The notes beneath the pieces are model-generated. The model searched no databases. It worked only from the letters and a program-made list of their open reading frames with translations, and had not been told where the DNA came from. A DNA stretch of 48,160 bases from an uncultured Oscillospiraceae bacterium (GTDB lineage Bacteria > Bacillota > Clostridia > Oscillospirales > Acutalibacteraceae), in NCBI GenBank assembly GCA_902478605.1, contig CABSLQ010000017.1, positions 1 to 48,160 on the forward strand, in the 5' to 3' direction. A program made the translations under genes and the position numbers. This document shows positions 41,153 through 48,160 of this stretch, piece after piece; the first letter of the stretch is position 1; every line of letters begins with the position of its first letter.

Positions 41153-42684
41153 TCCTACATACGGACGATTATCGCGAGAGGGTACTCGGCTGCTGGATGG
41201 GCAAAAACATCGGCGGGACGCTGGGTGCGCCGATGGAATGGAAGCGGCAGCTTAACGACGTGACCTTTTACCAGCAGGATCTCCGGGGCGAGCCGCTGCC
41301 CAACGACGATTTGGATATCCAGCTGCTGTGGCTGCTGGCGCTCGAGGAAAAGGGCATCGACATCGACGCGCGGGTGCTCGCCGAGTATTATCTGAGCTTT
41401 CTGACCCCGCACTGGGCCGAATACGGCATTTCCAAGACGCACATGCGCGCCGGGCTGCCCGCGCCGCTGTGCTCGGCATACGAAAACTGCTTCAAGGACA
41501 GCTGCGGCTCCTATATCCGATCGGAAATCTGGGCCTGTCTGGCGCCCGGCTGTCCCGAGGTGGCCACGCGGTATGCGTACGAGGATTCCATCCTGGACCA
41601 CGGGAACGGCGAGGGGCTGTACGCCGAGATCTTCGTCGCCGCCATGGAAAGCGCCGCCTTTGCCTTCGCCGGCACCCCGGCCACCGCCGAGGCGGACGCC
41701 AACCGGCTCATCGACATCGGCCTGTCCTATATCCCCGCCGACTGCGGCGTGGCGAGGGCGGTGCGCCGCGTCCGGGAATGCCGGCGGGACGGCCTGTCCT
41801 GGCAGGAGGCGCGGAACACGACCCTGCGGGAATGCCGCGGCGGGACGCTCCCCTTCGGCAGCATCTGCCAGGAGGACATCGACAAGGGCTTCCGCGAAGG
41901 GCCGATCGGCTACGACGTGCCGTCCAACATCGCGATGCTGCTCATCGGCTGGCTGTACGGCGAGGGGGATTTTGACCGGACCATCTGCATTACGGTGAAC
42001 TGCGGCGAGGACACCGACTGCACCGCGGCGACCATCGGCTCCCTCTGGGGGCTGCTGTACGGGCTGGACGGGATTCCGGAAAAGTGGAAGGCCCCCATCG
42101 GCACCGGCATCAAGACCATCGTGCTGGACATCTGCGATCTGAACGGGGTTCCGGGCGACATCTACGACCTGACCCGGCGGGTGGAACGGCTGGCACGGGC
42201 GGTAACGCTGCTCAAATGCCCCGGGGTGACCCTGTCGGATACGCAGGCGACCGACCTGTCCGGCTGCACGGACGAGAGCCTGATGGCCCGCTGCCCCGCC
42301 AAAACGCTGTACGACAACCTGCTCGGGCCGGTGTTCCGCGGGGATATGTTCGACGTGGCGGTGTCCTATCCCGACGGACCCTACATCACGGACGGGCAGC
42401 CCGCCGCCGTGGAGGTGCGCATTCTCAACAAGCACGCCCACGCCCTGCCGCTCTGCCTCAAATGGTACGCCGACCCGGAATATGTCATCGCGCCCCACCG
42501 CGCGGGCCGGTTCTTCAAAGGCAAATGGTGGACGGACGAGGGGTATGTGCACCGTTTCACCATCACCGCCGAGCAGGTGCCCGCGGGCCTGTGCCGCTTT
42601 GTGCTCGAGCTGACGGTGGAGGGACGCCCCACCGTGATGCTGATCCCCATTGTGCTGTCCAACCGCAACCTGTTCGTTCCTTAA
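41149..42684 (+). CDS. ADP-ribosylglycohydrolase family protein
   Basis: 511 residues; the ATG overlaps the stop of the preceding gene (ATGA), so the two are translationally coupled. Residues 1 to about 340 are the all-helical ADP-ribosylglycohydrolase fold: RVLGCWMGKNIGGTLGAPME at the N-terminus, NDDLDIQLLWLLALEEKG, and the metal-binding CGEDTDCTAATIGSLWGLLYG with Asp288 and Asp290. The last 160 residues form a beta-rich domain (VEVRILNKHAHALPL) not present in the core family. Members in sugar loci are not known to act on ADP-ribose; the fold hydrolyses ribofuranosyl bonds. Coupling to the unknown enzyme suggests consecutive steps. Confidence 0.85.
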   Translation: MILHTDDYRERVLGCWMGKNIGGTLGAPMEWKRQLNDVTFYQQDLRGEPLPNDDLDIQLLWLLALEEKGIDIDARVLAEYYLSFLTPHWAEYGISKTHMRAGLPAPLCSAYENCFKDSCGSYIRSEIWACLAPGCPEVATRYAYEDSILDHGNGEGLYAEIFVAAMESAAFAFAGTPATAEADANRLIDIGLSYIPADCGVARAVRRVRECRRDGLSWQEARNTTLRECRGGTLPFGSICQEDIDKGFREGPIGYDVPSNIAMLLIGWLYGEGDFDRTICITVNCGEDTDCTAATIGSLWGLLYGLDGIPEKWKAPIGTGIKTIVLDICDLNGVPGDIYDLTRRVERLARAVTLLKCPGVTLSDTQATDLSGCTDESLMARCPAKTLYDNLLGPVFRGDMFDVAVSYPDGPYITDGQPAAVEVRILNKHAHALPLCLKWYADPEYVIAPHRAGRFFKGKWWTDEGYVHRFTITAEQVPAGLCRFVLELTVEGRPTVMLIPIVLSNRNLFVP

Positions 42685-42687
42685 AAG

Positions 42688-42723
42688 AAAAGCGGGGAAA
42701 ATCCTGCGATTTTCCCCGCTTTT
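42688..42723 (+). terminator. Terminator of the cytosolic enzyme operon
   Basis: A 16-bp perfect stem (AAAAGCGGGGAAAATC and its complement) around CTGC, directly after the stop. Confidence 0.85.
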
Positions 42724-42744
42724 GTCGTGGTCTGTTTATAAAAG

Positions 42745-42772
42745 GCGGCGCCGCCCGAAAGGACGGCGCCGC
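42745..42772 (-). terminator. Terminator of the MFS transporter gene
   Basis: GCGGCGCCG and CGGCGCCGC pair around an 10-nt loop; on the minus strand the stem is followed by CTTTTATA. Confidence 0.6.
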
Positions 42773-42844
42773 TTGTGTTATAAAGCGGATATTGGAAGGC
42801 CGGCCGGCGGCATTCCCCAGCAGGCCGGCCGTTCACGGATAGGG

Positions 42845-44083
42845 TTAATCGGCCCGCTTCATCTGCCGCCGCATATAGAGAATGCCGAAGAACATCACCA
42901 ACGGGAAGGCAATGGCGGCCAGCAGGCCGATTTTCAGTCCTGCCTGGGCGGGATCGTTCCCCATGCCGGCGCCCCAGTTCACAATGGCGGAGGACTTCTG
43001 TGCGGCGTCGGAAACCAGTCCGGTGAGCCAGGGGCCCGCGGAGCAGCCCAGATCCCCGCACAGCGCCAGGATGGCAAACATCGCGGTGCCGCCGGTCGGG
43101 TAGCCGGCGGAGGACAGGCTGAGCATACCCGGCCACATCAGGCTGACCGACAGCCCGCACAGCGCGCAGCCGATCAGGGCAACCGCCGGAACGGGAACCA
43201 GCGCGGTGAGAAGGTACGCCGCGATGCACAGCACCGCCGAGGCAGACAGCGCATTCTGCAGGTTGAGCTGCTGCCCGCGGATACCGTACAAGGTGCGGCC
43301 GATCCCCATCATGATCGCAAAGATGCACGGGCCGAGCAAATCGCCAATCACCTTGGAAATGCCCAGCGCCTTTTCCACAAACAGGGAGGCCCACTGGGAC
43401 ATGGCCTGCTCGGCAGCGCCGGAACACACCATCAGCAGCATCGCCGCCACGAAAATCCGGGAGGTCAGCAGCTTTTTCAGCGGCAGCCGCTGCTCCTCCG
43501 CCACGGGCGGAATCAGCGGCACCCGCAGAAAATAGAACAGGTTGACGGTCGGCAGGATGGCCCAAAGCATCGGCAGGATGAACCAGAGACCGTGCCCGAT
43601 GATTTGCAACAGCAGGGTGGACAGCGCCACCACGACCACCTGCCCCCAGCTGTAAAACGAGTGGAGCAGGCTCATGGTCGAGGCTTTGGCATCGCCGGGC
43701 AGGGAATCCACAATGGGGCTTATCAGCACTTCAATCAGGCCGCCGCCGATCGCGTACAGAAATACGGCGATCAGCATGCCGGCATAGGCCGGCATGACGT
43801 GCGGCAGGATACCGAGCAGCAGCAGGCCCGCCGCGGAGAAGCCGTGGGCGATCATCACCGAGGCCCGGTAGCCTAACCGATCGACGAATCGGATGGCCAC
43901 GGCGTCCACCGACAGCTGCACCACAAAATTGAACAGCACCAGGCTGCCGATCATGGTGAAGGACAGACCGTAGCGCTGCTGAAAAATCACAAACAGCAGC
44001 GGCGCCAGATTGACCACCGCCGCCTGGGTCACATAGCCGAGGCAGCACGCACGCAGGGTGCTTTTGTAATTGGGCTGGGGCAT
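42845..44083 (-). CDS. MFS transporter (fucose-permease-like)
   Basis: 412 residues from ATG 44083 with AAGGAGA upstream; 21 further codons in frame have no site and cover the -10. About twelve membrane helices in two halves, with the MFS loop RFVDRLGYRASVMIAHGFSA between helices 2 and 3 and a short central loop. The overall layout resembles FucP/sugar MFS members. It is convergent to the cytosolic enzyme operon and adjacent to the AraC gene in the same direction. It could export or import a monosaccharide or by-product of the locus. No operator of the O1/O2 type precedes it convincingly. Confidence 0.87.
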   Translation of the reverse strand: MPQPNYKSTLRACCLGYVTQAAVVNLAPLLFVIFQQRYGLSFTMIGSLVLFNFVVQLSVDAVAIRFVDRLGYRASVMIAHGFSAAGLLLLGILPHVMPAYAGMLIAVFLYAIGGGLIEVLISPIVDSLPGDAKASTMSLLHSFYSWGQVVVVALSTLLLQIIGHGLWFILPMLWAILPTVNLFYFLRVPLIPPVAEEQRLPLKKLLTSRIFVAAMLLMVCSGAAEQAMSQWASLFVEKALGISKVIGDLLGPCIFAIMMGIGRTLYGIRGQQLNLQNALSASAVLCIAAYLLTALVPVPAVALIGCALCGLSVSLMWPGMLSLSSAGYPTGGTAMFAILALCGDLGCSAGPWLTGLVSDAAQKSSAIVNWGAGMGNDPAQAGLKIGLLAAIAFPLVMFFGILYMRRQMKRAD

Positions 44084-44120
44084 AAGTCCGCGTCTCCTTG
44101 CGTTCCGAAAATACGGTTGC

Positions 44121-44150
44121 ATTATAGCATGGGCGTTTGGACACATGCAA
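44121..44150 (-). promoter_or_regulatory. Promoter of the MFS gene
   Basis: Minus strand TTGCAT (44150-44145), 18-nt spacer, TATAAT (44126-44121). Confidence 0.7.
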
Positions 44151-44314
44151 GGTACGTTTTCGCCAATTCTCCAGGGGCGGTCACCGGCCCCGGATTGTGA
44201 ACCATGTACAGAGGCGGGCCGGGCATGGCGGCGGCTTCACCCGCCGGTTGGTTTGCCGCGGGCGGGGGGCGGGGGCCAACACGCCGCCCTTCTTCCGGGC
44301 ACGGCGGGGACGGC

Positions 44315-44352
44315 AAAGGGCGGGCCCGGCCATACGGCCGGACCCGCCCTTT
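44315..44352 (-). terminator. Terminator of the AraC regulator gene
   Basis: AAAGGGCGGG-C-CCGGCC pairs with GGCCGG-A-CCCGCCCTTT around ATAC, starting 4 bp after the stop codon at 44357. Confidence 0.75.
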
Positions 44353-44356
44353 CCGA

Positions 44357-45175
44357 TTACAGACTATTGGAAGAAAAGTGCCGGCCGGCGCCTGAGGTGA
44401 GGTTGAGCACCTCCTCAGACGAATGCTCCAGCGTTTTGCGGAACTTGAGCGGCGTGAGACCCGTCTCCTTCTTAAAAATATCGACAAAGTGCGCTACACT
44501 GCCCAGGTTGGTCATCTTGGCAATCTGCGAGACCGAATACCCGCTGTTAAGCAGCAGCTTTTTTGCCTTGTCAATGCGGACGTTGTACAAATATTTTGCC
44601 GGGGATATGCCCACCGTTTCCCGGAAAATGTGCCGGAACCGGTCATAGCTGTAGCCGATCTGGTCTGCCAGCAGCTGGAAGGACAGGTTGCTGCCGCTGT
44701 TCTCCTTGAGGTACTGTTTGGTGTAGGCGATGCAGTCGTACGGATTGGCGCGGTCGGTCACCGTCATGCGCACAAAATAGGTGACAATCTGCCCCAGCAG
44801 ATAATCCAGCAGGCTGGCATACCCCGTCTTTTTTGCCCGCATCTCTTCGTCAATCTGAAGAAACAGGAGCTCGAGCCGCGCGCTTTCCTCCTCGCCCGGC
44901 GGCTGATAAATCCCGTTTTTCAGCTCGAATTCCCCCTCGTAGGTGAACAGGCAGCAGTATACCTGCGTCTCGGTGGTGCTGTATTCATCGTGCAGCGATC
45001 CGGGCGTTATCAGGGCGATCGATTTATCCTTGAAATAACAGGTCTCGCCGTTGATGGTCGAATTGCCGGATCCCTTGGCATAAAACACCAGCTCATAACA
45101 GCTGTGAAACTGCTCAAGGACATAATCGGACGCTTCATGGCACGCGTTGATGTAACTTTTGAGCTTGATCTCCAT
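44357..45175 (-). CDS. AraC family transcriptional regulator
   Basis: 272 residues from ATG 45175 with GGAGGT 5 nt upstream. N-terminal cupin-like sensing domain (about 10-130: YELVFYAKGSGNSTINGETC, IALITPGSLHDEY) and C-terminal double helix-turn-helix (about 165-262: FQLLADQIGYSYDRFRHIF, GISPAKYLYNVRIDKAKKLL, SVSQIAKMTNLGSVAHFVDI, FKKETGLTPLKFRK), the HTH_18 arrangement of sugar-responsive activators. It is the only regulator in the glycan region and therefore the best candidate to bind the O1-O3 elements and activate their promoters when its sugar ligand is present. This link is inferred, not shown. Confidence 0.92.
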   Translation of the reverse strand: MEIKLKSYINACHEASDYVLEQFHSCYELVFYAKGSGNSTINGETCYFKDKSIALITPGSLHDEYSTTETQVYCCLFTYEGEFELKNGIYQPPGEEESARLELLFLQIDEEMRAKKTGYASLLDYLLGQIVTYFVRMTVTDRANPYDCIAYTKQYLKENSGSNLSFQLLADQIGYSYDRFRHIFRETVGISPAKYLYNVRIDKAKKLLLNSGYSVSQIAKMTNLGSVAHFVDIFKKETGLTPLKFRKTLEHSSEEVLNLTSGAGRHFSSNSL

Positions 45176-45215
45176 AGACAACCTCCATCCGAATTCTATA
45201 CCGGCTTCTTTTCTT

Positions 45216-45244
45216 ATTTTACATGAATTTCTTCCGAAATTCAA
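45216..45244 (-). promoter_or_regulatory. Promoter of the AraC gene
   Basis: Minus strand TTGAAT (45244-45239), 17-nt spacer, TAAAAT (45221-45216). Confidence 0.65.
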
Positions 45245-45279
45245 CGGAAATAAATCGGATCACGCCAATATTTTTGCGT

Positions 45280-45306
45280 TTAGCACTCTATTTATTAGAG
45301 TGCTAA
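45280..45306. promoter_or_regulatory. CIRCE element (HrcA operator)
   Basis: TTAGCACTC, 9-nt spacer, GAGTGCTAA: an exact match to the CIRCE consensus, the operator of the heat-shock repressor HrcA. It lies upstream of hsp20 and 36 bp upstream of the -35 of the divergent AraC gene. Confidence 0.95.
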
Positions 45307-45356
45307 AATTCATAATTTGGTCATATTTTATCCGATGTTTTGTAAAAAATCGGCCG

Positions 45357-45508
45357 TATACTATAGTTCAGAAACACGAAAGAAGGTGCCGTAAGCGGTG
45401 CAGACAGATATGACAGCACAGCGGGCGGGCGTGTTCTCCGGTTTCCATCGCCCGGCCGCTCCCAAAAGCATATAAGCCGGAAAATGCATATTTTTGGAGG
45501 TTTGCCTT
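45357..45508 (+). promoter_or_regulatory. Probable hsp20 -10 box and long 5' leader
   Basis: TATACT at 45357-45362 is a good -10, though the -35 is poor. It implies a leader of about 140 nt, in which TCTCCGG (45435-45441) could pair with the ribosome binding site TTGGAGG (45494-45500). Confidence 0.4.
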
Positions 45509-45940
45509 ATGTTTGATCTGATTCCTTTTGAACACCGCAGCAATCGTTTCCTCAACCCCTTTGCCGACTTCGACCGCGAATTTGAACGCCACTTCTTCGG
45601 CGACTTGGAGAAGGAATTCCCCTGCAAGACGGATATCCTGGACAAAGGCGATCACTATCTGGTGCGCGCCGACCTGCCCGGCTTCGACAAGGAGGATATC
45701 CACCTCGACCTGAACGGCGACTGCCTGACCATTTCCGCTGTCCATAAAGAAGAAAAGAAAGAGGAGAAGGACAGCTTCCTGCGCCGCGAACGCCGGTACG
45801 GTTCTCTGAGCCGCAGCTTCGACATCTCGGGCGTGGACGCCGAGCACATCACCGCCAAGTACGACAAGGGCGTGCTCGAGCTGACAATGCCCAAGAAGGG
45901 CGACGTCACCCCGCCTTCCCGTCAAATCGCCATCGAATAA
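45509..45940 (+). CDS. hsp20: Hsp20 / alpha-crystallin small heat-shock protein
   Basis: 143 residues from ATG 45509, 8 nt after TGGAGG. Short N-terminal arm (FDLIPFEHRSNRFLNPFADF), then the alpha-crystallin domain from about residue 38 (KTDILDKGDHYLVRADLPGF, DLNGDCLTISAVHKEE, RRERRYGSLSRSFDIS, ITAKYDKGVLELTMPK) and a short tail. An ATP-independent chaperone that holds unfolding proteins in the cytoplasm. A perfect CIRCE operator lies upstream, so repression by HrcA and induction by heat are expected. It is unrelated in function to the glycan genes beside it. Confidence 0.95.
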   Translation: MFDLIPFEHRSNRFLNPFADFDREFERHFFGDLEKEFPCKTDILDKGDHYLVRADLPGFDKEDIHLDLNGDCLTISAVHKEEKKEEKDSFLRRERRYGSLSRSFDISGVDAEHITAKYDKGVLELTMPKKGDVTPPSRQIAIE

Positions 45941-45977
45941 GGCGCCAAAGGCGCCCGGCGCCGGCCGGGAGCCGTAT

Positions 45978-46013
45978 GAAAACGGCATGACCCAAAAGGG
46001 CCATGCCGTTTTC
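45978..46013 (+). terminator. Terminator of hsp20
   Basis: GAAAACGGCATG pairs with CATGCCGTTTTC; CCC/GGG close the stem around AAAA. Confidence 0.75.
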
Positions 46014-46205
46014 GCGTTATCAATGCCCCCTGGCAGAACCGCGGGCAGGCAAGGAAAAGGCTGGCGGAAGGCCGTTCTTCCTCGGCTTCGCCGGGGCCTG
46101 CCTGCGGCGCGCCCTCCTCGGCGGCCGGCCGGACGTCCCGGGGACAGCGGGGGATGGTCCCCCATTTTCCTGCCGGAGCATTGCCGCGGCGGCTAATCCA
46201 TGCAT

Positions 46206-46397
46206 AAAAGGGCACAGGCCGATAGCCTGTGCCCTTTTGGCTGCCTTTCAGCAATTACTTAATCGCCGTTACCTTGCTGGGAGTGGCCTCTGTTGCGCCT
46301 TTCTCCATGCAGTCCCTGCCGGATATGGAGACGATCCGCGGAGAGTGCCTGGTTCGGGCTGCTTTGCAGGCTCTCTGTCCGGCGGGAGGCTTTTTTT
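46206..46397. other. Hairpin-bounded noncoding segment before glyS
   Basis: A perfect 14-bp stem (AAAAGGGCACAGGC, loop CGATA) at 46206-46238 opens the segment and TTTTTTT at 46391-46397 closes it. Inside, the minus strand can form TCTCCAT/ATGGAGA enclosing GCAG/CTGC, plus CAGCAA/TTGCTG. It could be a small RNA or a decayed gene. No T-box or known riboswitch core is seen. The stretch 46014-46205 shows nothing recognisable. Confidence 0.35.
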
Positions 46398-46399
46398 CG

Positions 46400-46428
46400 T
46401 TGACAATCGCTTCCATTCATATTACACT
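46400..46428 (+). promoter_or_regulatory. Promoter of glyS
   Basis: TTGACA (46400-46405), 17-nt spacer, TACACT (46423-46428). The leader is only about 40 nt, too short for a T-box. Confidence 0.75.
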
Positions 46429-46473
46429 AGGAGGATAGGGAGTAACAGGACAAATAAGTGGAGGTTATCTACC

Positions 46474-47853
46474 ATGCTCAACAGCGAAAAATCAATGGAA
46501 AAAATCGTGGCGCTCTGCAAGGGCCGCGGCTTCGTCTATCCCGGTTCCGAAATATACGGCGGCCTGGCCAACGCGTGGGATTACGGTCCCCTCGGCGTGG
46601 AGTTCAAGAACAACGTCAAGCGCGCCTGGTGGAAAAAATTCGTCCAGGAAAGCCCCACCAATGTCGGCCTGGACAGCGCCATCCTCATGAACCCCCAGAC
46701 CTGGGTCGCCTCGGGCCATGTGGGCAACTTCTCCGACCCGCTCATGGACTGCAAAAGCTGCAAAACCCGCCACCGCGCCGATAAGCTTATCGAGGACACC
46801 GGCGTGAATCCCGGCGGCTGGTCCTTTGACGAGATGAAGGCCTACATCGACGAGCACGGCATCAACTGTCCGGAATGCGGCGCCCATGATTTCACCGATA
46901 TCCGCACCTTCAACCTGATGTACAAGACCTATCAGGGTGTGACCGAGGACGCGAAAAATGAGATTTACCTCCGCCCCGAAACGGCGCAGGGCATCTTCGT
47001 CAACTTCGCGAATATCCAGCGCACCACCCGCCGGAAGATCCCCTTCGGCGTCGCGCAGATCGGCAAGAGCTTCCGCAACGAGATCACCCCGGGCAACTTC
47101 ATCTTCCGCATCCGCGAATTCGAGCAGATGGAGCTGGAGTTTTTCTGCAAGCCGGGCACCGACCTCGACTGGTTCGCGTATTGGAAGGATTACTGCCGCA
47201 GCTGGCTGCTCGGGCTGGGGCTGCGCGAGGAGAACCTCAAGCTGCGGGACCACGATCCCAAGGAGCTCTCCCACTATTCCAAGGCGACCACCGATTTCGA
47301 ATTTCTCTTCCCCTTCGGCTGGGGCGAGCTGTGGGGCATCGCGGACCGCACCGACTACGACCTGACCCAGCACAGCAACCATTCGGGCGTCAAGCTGGAA
47401 TACTTCGATCCCGAGACCAACGAGCATTATATCCCCTACGTCATCGAGCCGTCGCTGGGCGCCGACCGCGTGGTGCTGGCCTTCCTGTGCGACGCGTATG
47501 ACGAAGAGGTGGTGGACGCCGAGAAAAACGACACCCGCGTGGTGCTGCGTCTGCACCCCGTCCTCGCCCCGTACAAGGCGGCGGTGCTGCCCCTGTCCAA
47601 AAAGCTGAGCGACAAAGCGCTCGAGGTGCACGACCGGCTTGCGCGGCAGTTCATGGTCGATTTCGACGACGCGGGTTCCATCGGCAAGCGTTACCGCCGC
47701 GAGGATGAGATCGGCACCCCCTTCTGCATCACCTACGATTTCGACAGCGTGGAGGACGGCTGTGTCACGGTGCGCGACCGCGACACCATGCAGCAGGAAC
47801 GCATCGCCATCGACGCCCTGGAAGGGTATCTGGCAGCCAAGCTGGCATATTAA
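46474..47853 (+). CDS. glyS: Glycyl-tRNA synthetase, dimeric single-polypeptide type
   Basis: 459 residues from ATG 46474, 8 nt after GTGGAGGT; the frame extends far upstream but without coding character. It attaches glycine to tRNA-Gly. Class II features: GLANAWDYGPLGVEFKNN in the N-terminal core, a zinc-finger-like insert with CKSCKT and CPECGAHD, motif 2 FRNEITPGNFIFRIREFEQ, motif 3 EPSLGADRVVLAFL, and the C-terminal anticodon-binding domain from HPVLAPYKAAVLPLSKK. Length and architecture match the alpha2 type of Bacillota and Actinobacteria rather than the alpha2-beta2 type. Confidence 0.97.
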   Translation: MLNSEKSMEKIVALCKGRGFVYPGSEIYGGLANAWDYGPLGVEFKNNVKRAWWKKFVQESPTNVGLDSAILMNPQTWVASGHVGNFSDPLMDCKSCKTRHRADKLIEDTGVNPGGWSFDEMKAYIDEHGINCPECGAHDFTDIRTFNLMYKTYQGVTEDAKNEIYLRPETAQGIFVNFANIQRTTRRKIPFGVAQIGKSFRNEITPGNFIFRIREFEQMELEFFCKPGTDLDWFAYWKDYCRSWLLGLGLREENLKLRDHDPKELSHYSKATTDFEFLFPFGWGELWGIADRTDYDLTQHSNHSGVKLEYFDPETNEHYIPYVIEPSLGADRVVLAFLCDAYDEEVVDAEKNDTRVVLRLHPVLAPYKAAVLPLSKKLSDKALEVHDRLARQFMVDFDDAGSIGKRYRREDEIGTPFCITYDFDSVEDGCVTVRDRDTMQQERIAIDALEGYLAAKLAY

Positions 47854-47860
47854 AGATAAG

Positions 47861-47881
47861 GCCCCCCGGAAAACGGGGGGC
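47861..47881 (+). terminator. Hairpin after glyS
   Basis: GCCCCCCG and CGGGGGGC pair around GAAAA, 7 bp after the stop. No T-run follows, so termination may be incomplete. Confidence 0.55.
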
Positions 47882-48160
47882 TCAGTATGTCGAAAAAGTC
47901 CATTCCTAAAAAATAATACACAAAAAGTTTTCGCATTCGCGTCAAGCGAATGCATTCCGCCATTTTTCAAAAGGCGGTGGGGTCAAGGGGCAGCGCCTGC
48001 GAGCGCCCGCGGTGCGGGAAACAGCGAGCAGGGGCTGGCGCCGTGGTCAAAACTGGCAGCAGCGATAGCTGTGCCCGCCAGTTTTGGGCACCACAAGAGG
48101 AATCGCCCCTGTCGTCCTCCGCAGAGGACGAAATTTTCCCCTTCAAAGAGCGCAGGAGGG
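47882..48160. other. Noncoding, hairpin-rich end of the window
   Basis: No gene seen. Stems: GCATTCGC/GCGAATGC (47933-47953), CCGCC/GGCGG just after, CAAAACTGGC/GCCAGTTTTG near 48046-48086, CGTCCTC/GAGGACG near 48114-48131. The last bases (GCAGGAGGG) look like a ribosome binding site for a plus-strand gene beyond the window. May be an interspersed repeat or a structured leader. Confidence 0.4.

Noticed and set aside
44145..44185. An O1-type operator before the MFS gene
   Set aside because: Only CTGG is shared and the spacing is off by one; no better than chance.
45245..45275. An O1-type operator before the AraC gene (autoregulation)
   Set aside because: About 8 of 15 bases match with spacing 18 rather than 17; too weak to list.
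46255..46416. A 53-codon minus-strand gene
   Set aside because: No ribosome binding site, codon use unlike the neighbours (several AGA, AGG, ATA), overlaps the glyS promoter; kept only as part of a possible structured RNA.
46014..46473. A T-box or glycine riboswitch before glyS
   Set aside because: No T-box core or antiterminator sequence and no glycine-aptamer core; the promoter at 46400-46428 leaves a leader of only about 40 nt.

Overview
The window is about 48 kb of GC-rich DNA. It most likely comes from an anaerobic member of the Clostridia (Oscillospiraceae/Ruminococcaceae-like). This is inferred from the single-chain pyruvate:ferredoxin oxidoreductase, the one-polypeptide dimeric glycyl-tRNA synthetase, strong GGAGG-type ribosome binding sites, a perfect CIRCE heat-shock operator, and Gram-positive export and anchoring signals (lipoboxes, PGTG-type tails, Lys-rich tails). 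No rRNA, tRNA, CRISPR array, insertion sequence or phage gene was recognised.

Layout. Positions 1-10.5 kb are mostly housekeeping: the 3' end of thrS, a class II fructose-bisphosphate aldolase, a SAM methyltransferase, a CorC-type CBS membrane protein, nifJ, a small XRE regulator, and a secreted protein followed by a 49-residue membrane peptide. From 10.6 to 33.1 kb there is one run of 14 tightly packed minus-strand genes that reads as a single ~22.5 kb glycan-uptake operon. In transcription order it encodes: a wall-anchored carbohydrate-binding-like protein, a membrane-anchored one, a large membrane-anchored hydrolase-like enzyme, two solute-binding proteins fused to carbohydrate-binding-like modules, an ABC permease pair, an NHL/TPR membrane protein, a YIP1 protein, a DUF5696 lipoprotein, a second permease pair, a GH127 beta-L-arabinofuranosidase and a URO-D family protein. 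From 33.4 to 45.2 kb are satellite genes: a nucleoside hydrolase, a 1320-residue wall protein with six beta-trefoil-like repeats, a cytosolic paralogue of the large secreted enzyme coupled to an ADP-ribosylglycohydrolase family protein, an MFS transporter and an AraC regulator. From 45.5 kb on come hsp20 and glyS, followed by hairpin-rich noncoding DNA.

How it may work. Surface proteins bind a furanose-rich glycan, the anchored enzyme cuts it, CBM-tethered binding proteins feed two importers that lack their own ATPase, and the cytosolic paralogue, GH127, ADP-ribosylglycohydrolase-like and nucleoside-hydrolase-like enzymes finish the products. The substrate is not known from sequence.

The strongest new signal is regulatory. 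A 15-bp element (TATCATATACTGGCT) occurs identically in front of two promoters and as a 12/15 match in front of a third. In all three it lies exactly 17 nt upstream of the -35 box. These promoters drive the 14-gene operon, the cytosolic enzyme operon and the large wall-protein gene, which defines a local regulon probably controlled by the AraC protein encoded here.
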